From NCBI GenBank assembly GCA_900548635.1, contig URLP01000120.1:1-5300 (forward strand): 5,300 bases of DNA, in the 5' to 3' direction. A program made the position numbers and the translations under genes. Source of the DNA: an uncultured Megasphaera sp. (GTDB lineage Bacteria; Bacillota; Negativicutes; Veillonellales; Megasphaeraceae). Below are positions 1-4,487 of the stretch, piece by piece. The notes under the pieces are model-generated. The model was not told the DNA's origin. It did not search any database and worked only from the letters and a program-made list of their open reading frames with translations. Positions within the stretch are counted from its first letter, which is position 1. Each line of letters starts with the position of its first letter.

Positions 1-271
1 GGGCCTCGAGGCGATGCGCTTCGAGGCGCGTCCTGTCGAGACAGACCGGCACGTAGACTTCCTTACCGGCCTGCAGGGCGTCCCGGATCAGGGCGTCGAG
101 GCTCACTTCATCGGGCATGTTGAGGAAAGCCATGATGCGCTTTGCCTTCTGGTACTGCGGCAGGGCCGTGAGGCGCGCACAGACGGCAGCGCTCCAGGTC
201 TCTTTTTCTGCTGCCGTTAAAGCATGCAGGCGGGCATCCATGGCTTTGCGCAGTTCTTTTTTATTCGGCAT
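1..271 (-). CDS. 5-formyltetrahydrofolate cyclo-ligase, N-terminal part (3' end outside window)
   Basis: Enzymes of this family (MTHFS; called YgfA/Fau in E. coli and YqgN in B. subtilis) use ATP to convert 5-formyltetrahydrofolate to 5,10-methenyltetrahydrofolate in the cytoplasm, returning a storage form of folate to one-carbon metabolism. The 90 visible residues run from an ATG at 271-269 to the window edge. They match the family N-terminus: a basic start (MPNKKELRKAMDARL, residues 1-15), a helix ending in LPQYQKAKRIMAFL (37-50), then MPDEV (52-56) and the strand GKEVYVPV (69-76). Full-length members are about 180-200 residues, so roughly half is missing, including the ATP-binding C-terminal part. 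The start lies inside the end of yajC (11-nt overlap) and has only a weak A/G-rich ribosome binding site (GAAGAAACGAAAG), so translation is probably coupled to yajC. The family call is fairly firm although only half is seen. Confidence 0.85.
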   Translation of the reverse strand, partial: MPNKKELRKAMDARLHALTAAEKETWSAAVCARLTALPQYQKAKRIMAFLNMPDEVSLDALIRDALQAGKEVYVPVCLDRTRLEAHRLEA

Positions 272-662
272 CTTTCGTTTCTTCAGCCTTTTCAGCATTT
301 TCTGTTTTTTCTGTTTTTTCTGCGTTTTCTGCCTTTTCAGCTTTTACTTCAGCCTTTTTTTCGGCTTTCTTTTCGGTCTTCTTGGCATCACTGCCTTTAC
401 CGAGGACCTGGGCGACAGCGGCACGGGTGATCTTGATTTCGACGCGGTCAGCGATGCGGATGACGAGATAGTCATCGTGCAGGGAAACGATATTCCCCAT
501 GACGCCGCCGACGGTGACAATCTTAGCACCGGGCTTCAAGCTTTCCAGCATTTCCTGCCGTCTTTTCTGCTGTTTCTTCTGCGGACGCCATAAGAGAAAG
601 TAGAAAATGACGACCATGAGGATAATGGGCCAAAAAGCGTTGAGCTGTTCCATAATATCCAT
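261..662 (-). CDS. yajC: YajC, Sec translocase accessory subunit with extended Lys/Glu tail
   Basis: YajC is a small single-span membrane protein that associates with SecD-SecF and the SecYEG protein-export channel; it is not essential in E. coli. The 133-residue product has a short N-terminus, one transmembrane helix at about residues 10-25 (FWPIILMVVIFYFLLW), the family hallmark RPQKKQQKRR (26-35), and the small beta domain with KPGAKIVTVGGVMGNIVS (43-60) and ADRVEIKITRAAVAQVL (71-87). After about residue 91 it becomes a 40-residue tail almost entirely of K, E and A with some T and N. Most family members are about 85-115 residues, so the tail is an extension. The ATG at 662-660 is chosen because a strong GGAGGT site lies 8 nt upstream; Met4 would sit too far away. 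It follows tgt after 52 nt, the same tgt-yajC pairing as in E. coli. No secD or secF is seen in the window. The tail carries a possible frameshift site at 354-360. Confidence 0.95.
   Translation of the reverse strand: MDIMEQLNAFWPIILMVVIFYFLLWRPQKKQQKRRQEMLESLKPGAKIVTVGGVMGNIVSLHDDYLVIRIADRVEIKITRAAVAQVLGKGSDAKKTEKKAEKKAEVKAEKAENAEKTEKTENAEKAEETKDAE
264..383 (-). repeat. Low-complexity A/G-rich tract coding the YajC tail
   Basis: On the coding strand this stretch is nearly all GAA, AAA, AAG, GCT and GCA codons, giving YajC residues 94-133. It includes an exact tandem of the 9-mer GAAAAAACA (two copies at 303-320, residues 115-120), further imperfect AEKAEN-type units, two A6 runs and one A7 run (355-361). 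Such tracts are prone to length change by polymerase slippage. A change of 9 bp would keep the frame; single-base changes would truncate the tail. Confidence 0.7.
354..360 (-). other. Candidate -1 ribosomal frameshift heptamer in yajC
   Basis: The coding strand reads GAA AAA AAG GCT GAA at yajC codons 101-105, so the heptamer A AAA AAG lies in the correct phase (X XXY YYZ) for a -1 slip. It is the same heptamer as used in E. coli dnaX. After a -1 slip the next codons are GGC and then TGA (351-349), which would give a 104-residue YajC without its charged tail. I see no clear upstream Shine-Dalgarno-like stimulator and no strong downstream hairpin, so function is speculative. Confidence 0.25.
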
Positions 663-670
663 TGTGTTAC

Positions 671-676
671 ACCTCC
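671..676 (-). promoter_or_regulatory. Ribosome binding site of yajC
   Basis: GGAGGT lies 8 nt before the ATG at 662-660, a strong Shine-Dalgarno match within the 52-nt tgt-yajC gap. It fixes the start at Met1 rather than Met4. A strong separate site suggests yajC is translated independently of tgt. Confidence 0.85.
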
Positions 677-714
677 GTGAAATAAAAAGTTAAGAGTATT
701 CTATATTCAAGCGC

Positions 715-1821
715 TTACGCGTCTTGATAACGTTTCCAGAAATCCCTGCGGAATTCGCGGAATGTGCCGTCGAAGATGGATTGGCGCATGTCGCGCATGA
801 ACTGGAGCAGGAAATACAGGTTGTGGATGCTGACCAGGCGGTAGGCCAGGAGTTCCTCTGCCTTGAAGAGGTGGCGGATATAGGCGCGCGAATAGTTGCG
901 GCACGTATAGCACTGGCAGCCTTCTTCAATGGGATGGAAATCATGGGCATACTTGGCGTTGCGTACGGTCAGGCGGCCCGTATGGGTCATGGCCATGCCG
1001 TTGCGGGCCACGCGCGTCGGGAAAACGCAGTCAAACATATCGACGCCGCGGGCCACGCCTTCGACGAGGCAGTCCGGCGTACCGACGCCCATCAGGTAGC
1101 GGGCTTTGTTCTTCGGCAGGAGCGGTGTCGTATGCTCCAATATATCATACATTATATCCTTTGATTCGCCAACACTCAAGCCGCCGATACCGTAACCGTC
1201 GAAATCCATATCGACCAGATCTTCGCAGCTCTGTTTGCGCAGGTCTTTGTACATGCCGCCCTGGACGATGCCGAAGAGGCCCTGCGTGTCGCTGTCGTGA
1301 TGGTCGAGGCAGCGCTTGGCCCAGCGGCTCGTCCGTTCCGTCGACATCTGGGTGTATTCATAGTCCGAAGGATAAGGGATGCATTCGTCGAAGGCCATGG
1401 CGATGTCCGAATCAAGGGCCATCTGGATATCCATAGAGACTTCCGGCGAGAGGAATTTCTTCGAGCCGTCCAGGTGAGAGCGGAAGGTGACACCTTCTTC
1501 GGTAATCTTGCGCATCTGGCCGAGGCTGAAGACCTGAAAGCCGCCGCTGTCCGTGAGGATAGCCTGTTTCCAGTTCATGAACTTATGCAGGCCGCCGGCT
1601 TCTTTGACCAGTTCGTGGCCGGGACGCAGGAAGAGGTGATACGTGTTGCTCAGGATGACCTGGGCGCCCATGGCGTAGAGTTCTTCCGGCGCCAGGGTCT
1701 TGACCGTCGCCTGCGTGCCGACGGGCATGAACATCGGTGTCTTGAAGGTGCCGTGCGGCGTGCGCAGGATACCGGCGCGGGCGCCGTCACATTCGGCTTG
1801 TTGTTCGTATGTAATAACCAC
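715..1821 (-). CDS. tgt: tRNA-guanine transglycosylase (queuine/preQ1 tRNA-ribosyltransferase)
   Basis: Tgt swaps guanine-34 of tRNAs with GUN anticodons (Asp, Asn, His, Tyr) for preQ1, the committed tRNA step of queuosine synthesis. The 368-residue product has normal family length and all key residues. DSGGFQVFSL (91-100) holds the general acid/base Asp91; MAFDECIP (142-149) holds the base-recognition Asp145; IVQGG (185-189) includes Gln187; GIGGLSVGE (211-219) forms the substrate pocket; FDCVFPTR (263-270) holds the nucleophile Asp264. CQCYTC (302-307) and His333 form the zinc site. Cys147 and Val217 match the Cys158/Val233 pair of the Zymomonas enzyme, typical of bacterial preQ1-using forms. 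The start is GTG at 1821-1819, giving the usual N-terminus, with GAAAGGA upstream. It lies 17 nt after queA. Codons 215-230 are notably AT-rich and contain a possible internal promoter. Confidence 0.98.
   Translation of the reverse strand: MVITYEQQAECDGARAGILRTPHGTFKTPMFMPVGTQATVKTLAPEELYAMGAQVILSNTYHLFLRPGHELVKEAGGLHKFMNWKQAILTDSGGFQVFSLGQMRKITEEGVTFRSHLDGSKKFLSPEVSMDIQMALDSDIAMAFDECIPYPSDYEYTQMSTERTSRWAKRCLDHHDSDTQGLFGIVQGGMYKDLRKQSCEDLVDMDFDGYGIGGLSVGESKDIMYDILEHTTPLLPKNKARYLMGVGTPDCLVEGVARGVDMFDCVFPTRVARNGMAMTHTGRLTVRNAKYAHDFHPIEEGCQCYTCRNYSRAYIRHLFKAEELLAYRLVSIHNLYFLLQFMRDMRQSIFDGTFREFRRDFWKRYQDA
1151..1179 (-). promoter_or_regulatory. Candidate internal sigma-70-type promoter within tgt
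   Basis: On the minus strand TTGAGT (1174-1179) is followed after exactly 17 nt by a perfect TATAAT (1151-1156), so transcription would begin near 1144. The -35 box matches the consensus at four of six positions. It sits in an AT-rich patch of an otherwise GC-rich gene and points toward yajC and the folate gene, whose first start codon lies about 480 nt downstream. It may supply them separately from the long operon transcript. This is sequence resemblance only. Confidence 0.35.
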
Positions 1822-1829
1822 GTTGTCTG

Positions 1830-1838
1830 TTTCCTTTC
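1830..1838 (-). promoter_or_regulatory. Ribosome binding site of tgt
   Basis: GAAAGGAAA immediately follows the queA stop codon and fills the start of the 17-nt gap. Its AAAGGA core is 10 nt from the GTG start. It is a moderate match, supporting GTG at 1821 and suggesting some coupling to queA translation. Confidence 0.65.
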
Positions 1839-2858
1839 TTAGTGAATAAACATGGCATCGCCGAAGCTGAAGAAACGGTATTTTTCCTTGACGGCGATTT
1901 CATAAGCGTGGAGAATCTTTTCCCGCGTCGAGAGGGCGCTGATGAGCATGAGCAGCGTCGATTCGGGAAGATGGAAATTCGTGACCAGGGCGTCGACGAT
2001 ATGGAAAGTGAAGCCCGGATAGATGAAGATGTTCGTCCAGCCCGAACCGGCCTGGAGGGTCCCCGTCGTGCCGGCGCTTTCCAGGGTGCGGATGCTCGTC
2101 GTGCCGACGGCGATGACGCGGCGCCCTTCGGCTTTGGCCTTGTTAATTTTTTCTGCCGCCTGCGGCGTGATGCTGTAGAATTCGCTGTGCATCTGATGGT
2201 CTTCGATATTTTCTTCTTCGACGGGGCGGAAGGTGCCGAGGCCGACGTGGAGCGTGACGAAGACTTCTTCTACGCCCTTATCGCGGATTTTCTGCAGCAG
2301 TTCTTCCGTAAAGTGCAGGCCTGCCGTCGGCGCTGCGGCGGAACCGCGTTCGTTAGCGTAGACCGTCTGGTATTCGTTCGGGTCTTCCATCTTTTCGTGG
2401 ATGTACGGCGGCAGGGGCATTTCGCCGATTTTGTCGATGATGTCGTCGAAATTGCCTTCATAAGAGAATTTGATGATGCGGCCGCCGAAGTCCGTCCGGT
2501 CTTCGACAGTACCCGTCATACCTTCGGGGAATTCGATGACCGTCCCGGGCAAGGCTTTCTTGCCCGGTTTGACCAGGACTTCCCAGCGGTCGTCGCCGAC
2601 CGGCGTCAGGAGCAGGACTTCGACTTTGCCGCCCGTCGGCACGCGCTTGCCGTGGAGGCGGGCCGGGATGACGCGGGAATCGTTGAAGACCAGGACGTCG
2701 CCTTCATGGAGTTCGTCGACGAGGTCGTAGAAGTACTTGTGTTCCACTTCCCCTGTCTTGCGGTCATAAAGCATGAGGCGCGCGTGGTCCCGCGGTTCTG
2801 CCGGATGCTGGGCAATGAGTTCTTTCGGTAAGTCGTAGTAAAAATCTGTCAGTTTCAA
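1839..2858 (-). CDS. queA: S-adenosylmethionine:tRNA ribosyltransferase-isomerase
   Basis: QueA transfers and isomerises the ribosyl part of S-adenosylmethionine onto preQ1-34 in tRNA, giving epoxyqueuosine. It acts after Tgt in the cytoplasm. The 339-residue product matches the family in length and motifs: N-terminal DLPKELIAQHPAEPRDHARL (9-28), NDSRVIPARL (59-68), AAPTAGLHFT (175-184), HVGLGTFRPV (204-213), GTTSIRTLES (252-261), TNFHLPESTLLML (293-305) and SFGDAMFI (331-338). The start is an unusual TTG (2858-2856). No in-frame ATG or GTG exists between it and the upstream spoIID stop, the TTG gives the expected MKLTDF beginning, and AGAGGA lies 8 nt before it. The gene lies 19 nt after the SpoIID-family gene and 17 nt before tgt, so the two queuosine enzymes are almost certainly co-expressed. 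No other queuosine genes (queC, queD, queE, queF, queG) are in the window. Confidence 0.98.
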   Translation of the reverse strand: MKLTDFYYDLPKELIAQHPAEPRDHARLMLYDRKTGEVEHKYFYDLVDELHEGDVLVFNDSRVIPARLHGKRVPTGGKVEVLLLTPVGDDRWEVLVKPGKKALPGTVIEFPEGMTGTVEDRTDFGGRIIKFSYEGNFDDIIDKIGEMPLPPYIHEKMEDPNEYQTVYANERGSAAAPTAGLHFTEELLQKIRDKGVEEVFVTLHVGLGTFRPVEEENIEDHQMHSEFYSITPQAAEKINKAKAEGRRVIAVGTTSIRTLESAGTTGTLQAGSGWTNIFIYPGFTFHIVDALVTNFHLPESTLLMLISALSTREKILHAYEIAVKEKYRFFSFGDAMFIH

Positions 2859-2864
2859 AGTAAT

Positions 2865-2872
2865 CTTCCTCT
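2865..2872 (-). promoter_or_regulatory. Ribosome binding site of queA, supporting a TTG start
   Basis: AGAGGAAG lies in the 19-nt gap after the spoIID stop, its AGAGGA core 8 nt before the TTG at 2858-2856. With no ATG or GTG available in the gap, it decides the start codon. Confidence 0.75.
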
Positions 2873-2877
2873 TTTGA

Positions 2878-4245
2878 TTAATATAATTTTTCGATCTTCG
2901 TGCCCGTATAATAATGGGTCAGGATTTGACGGTAATAATCTTTTTCGTCGGCATGGGTCCGGGCCATCTGATAGGCGCCGTACTGACTCATGCCTAAGCC
3001 GTGGCCCCAGCCGAAGCCGTAAATCGTCAGGGGCTGGCCGGCTTTGACGGCAAAGTTCGCTTTGCGCACGGCTTTGCCAGCATCGGGATCCGGCGCACTG
3101 CCGCGGCCGCTGTAAAAATCAAAGAGCGTGCTGCGCAGGCCAAAGATGGACTGGAAGGCCGAGCCTTTGACGGTAACGCTGCCCCGGCTCCCCTTGACGA
3201 CCATGGACTGGACGCGGCCCGAGACGCCGCGGTCGCTGACGGCCATGGGCCGTTTGGCCAGGGGGGAGAGCTCGATGGCTTCGATGCGGCCCACGCCTTT
3301 GCCGGCCGCGCTCAGTTTCGCCGCCATCTGTTCCGGCGTCGTCGTCACGGACCAGCGGTAGCCCGGCATGGCATCGCTCGTATCGCGGACGCCGCGCAGG
3401 TAGGGCACATAAGAGCCCCAGACCTTTTCACTGTCTTCGGTCCAGCCGCCGGCAGTGGAGCAGAAAAAGGCATCGATAGGCCGGCCCTGATAGGTCAGGA
3501 TCTCGCCTTTCGTGGCGTTGACGGCCTTGATGATCGACGGCGATTCGCCGTTAATGCCGGCATAGACCTGACTGGACGTATCATCGGTCAGGTCGAAACC
3601 GCGTTGCACGAAGCGGCGTTTGTGGGCAATGGCATAGGTCCGGGCGGCGACGGCCTGGGCCTTGAGGGCTTCTTCGCTCCACGACGGCGACATTTCCTTG
3701 CCGACGACGCCGTAGAGGTAGTCCTCGACGGAGACGACATTGACCACCGTCAGGCCCCAGCGTCCGGGCGACTTCATCATTTCCAGGGCACCGCGATAGG
3801 CATAGCCGTCGGTGATTTTCACGGTGCCGCCCTTGACGAGGGACCGGACTTCGACGGGGACCATGCTGGTCTCGCCGTTGACCGTCAGGTGGCTGCCGCT
3901 GAGGGCGATACTGACGGGTACATTAGGGGCGATTTTTTTCCAGAACGTCGTGCCGCGGTAGACGCTCAGGCCCTGAGGGCCGACGAGAGAGACGCTGCCC
4001 CGGCCTTCGCGGATGCCGACGCGCAGGCTTTCACTGTCGCGGACGGCTTGTTTATGCGTGTAAGATGCAGGCACTGCCGTCTTAGGTGCGGCGGCTTTGG
4101 CCGGACTCGCTTTGACAGCCGTCGTCTTCACGCTCCGGATTGGCACTTTCTTGACTTTCGCTGTATGCGAGGCAGCAAAGACGCTCGTCGTCAAAAGGGC
4201 GCAGAGAGCCGTACAGACGGCGAGGCGCAGCCAGTGCTGTTTCAT
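2878..4245 (-). CDS. SpoIID/LytB-family secreted cell-wall protein
   Basis: SpoIID of spore formers is a lytic transglycosylase that cleaves glycan strands of peptidoglycan; LytB-type relatives stimulate wall amidases. This 455-residue protein has a signal peptide (about 1-24, basic MKQHWLR, hydrophobic core, SVFA cleavage motif, no lipobox), a K/A/P/T-rich linker (about 27-66), a substrate-side region with DGYAYRGALE (146-155), then the SpoIID core VNVVSVEDYLYGVVGKEMSP (168-187). Glu184 corresponds to the catalytic Glu of B. subtilis SpoIID. ALKAQAVAARTYA (193-205), FFCSTAGGWTE (260-270), FGLRSTLF (368-375) and the signature GFGWGHGLGMSQYGAYQ (410-426) follow. It is longer than B. subtilis SpoIID (about 340) because of the linker and inserts. 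The ATG at 4245 is chosen over an upstream ATG at 4314 because of an ideal SD and the signal peptide. No sporulation genes flank it, so a role in growth or division rather than engulfment is equally possible. I leave the symbol blank because spoIID would imply sporulation. Confidence 0.93.
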   Translation of the reverse strand: MKQHWLRLAVCTALCALLTTSVFAASHTAKVKKVPIRSVKTTAVKASPAKAAAPKTAVPASYTHKQAVRDSESLRVGIREGRGSVSLVGPQGLSVYRGTTFWKKIAPNVPVSIALSGSHLTVNGETSMVPVEVRSLVKGGTVKITDGYAYRGALEMMKSPGRWGLTVVNVVSVEDYLYGVVGKEMSPSWSEEALKAQAVAARTYAIAHKRRFVQRGFDLTDDTSSQVYAGINGESPSIIKAVNATKGEILTYQGRPIDAFFCSTAGGWTEDSEKVWGSYVPYLRGVRDTSDAMPGYRWSVTTTPEQMAAKLSAAGKGVGRIEAIELSPLAKRPMAVSDRGVSGRVQSMVVKGSRGSVTVKGSAFQSIFGLRSTLFDFYSGRGSAPDPDAGKAVRKANFAVKAGQPLTIYGFGWGHGLGMSQYGAYQMARTHADEKDYYRQILTHYYTGTKIEKLY

Positions 4246-4250
4246 AAGAT

Positions 4251-4258
4251 TCCTCCTT
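4251..4258 (-). promoter_or_regulatory. Ribosome binding site of the SpoIID-family gene
   Basis: AAGGAGGA lies 6 nt (from AAGGAGG) before the ATG at 4245-4243 and overlaps the TAA stop of the DUF2905 gene (4259-4257). It is a near-perfect Shine-Dalgarno and places the start at Met-Lys-Gln-His, giving a clean signal peptide. Confidence 0.9.
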
Positions 4259-4472
4259 ACAGGCGGAAAAAGAGATTGAGGACAATCGTCAGGACGGCGC
4301 TGATGAGAAGGCACGTGACGATGGGAAAATGAAAGGACGTATTGCCTTTAGTAAAGGAAATATCCCCCGGCAGATGGCCGAGGAAATTGCCGAAGCCCAA
4401 AGAGTCCCCGGCCATCCAGATGAGGCCGACGACGATGAAGAAGAGGCCCATGAGGATCAGTAATTTCGCCAT
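4257..4472 (-). CDS. DUF2905-family small membrane protein, function unknown
   Basis: The 71-residue product has two predicted membrane helices (about residues 3-21, LLILMGLFFIVVGLIWMAG, and 50-69, PIVTCLLISAVLTIVLNLFF) joined by a short loop. The loop holds GNFLGHLPGDISFTKGNTSFHFP (28-50), with the LPGDI motif and the following aromatic FxFP that mark the DUF2905 family as I recall it. Families of this kind have about 65-75 residues, so it is complete. No biochemical role is known to me. The ATG at 4472-4470 is chosen over an upstream in-frame ATG at 4532, which lies inside ruvB, because AGGAGGGG lies just before it. It starts 13 nt after ruvB and ends 11 nt before the SpoIID-family gene, so it is surely co-transcribed and possibly translationally coupled with both. 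Confidence 0.88.
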   Translation of the reverse strand: MAKLLILMGLFFIVVGLIWMAGDSLGFGNFLGHLPGDISFTKGNTSFHFPIVTCLLISAVLTIVLNLFFRL

Positions 4473-4479
4473 TTCTTCT

Positions 4480-4487
4480 CCCCTCCT
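4480..4487 (-). promoter_or_regulatory. Ribosome binding site of the DUF2905 gene
   Basis: AGGAGGGG overlaps the ruvB TAG stop (4488-4486); its AGGAGG core is 9 nt before the ATG at 4472-4470. It separates the true 71-residue product from a longer reading frame that runs back into ruvB. Confidence 0.85.

Noticed and set aside
682..710. A possible promoter in the tgt-yajC gap: TTGAAT, 17 nt, TTTTAT.
   Set aside because: Both boxes match at only four of six positions, and transcription would begin inside the yajC ribosome binding site.
663..714. A riboswitch (for example preQ1 type) near the queuosine genes.
   Set aside because: The gaps before queA and tgt are under 20 nt and the 52-nt gap before yajC shows no hairpin or pseudoknot pattern.
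709..716. The palindrome AAGCGCTT at the tgt stop as a terminator.
   Set aside because: It has only 8 bp without a loop, no extension and no adjacent U-run; the operon appears to continue into yajC.
2882..2912. Two TATAAT hexamers on the plus strand near the 3' end of the SpoIID-family gene as antisense promoters.
   Set aside because: Neither has a recognisable -35 box at 16-18 nt, and both fall in the locally AT-rich end of the gene.
4246..4314. A 23-residue upstream extension of the SpoIID-family protein starting at 4314.
   Set aside because: It overlaps the DUF2905 gene, lacks the strong SD found at 4251-4258, and would bury the signal peptide.
3001..4332. A plus-strand reading frame of more than 440 codons opposite the SpoIID-family gene, and similar ones opposite queA (1842-2831) and tgt (724-1164, 1297-1842).
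   Set aside because: These frames are codon-aligned with the sense genes, so they stay open simply because TTA, CTA and TCA are rare in this GC-rich codon usage. Their translations look like no known domain, and the sense genes are unmistakable.
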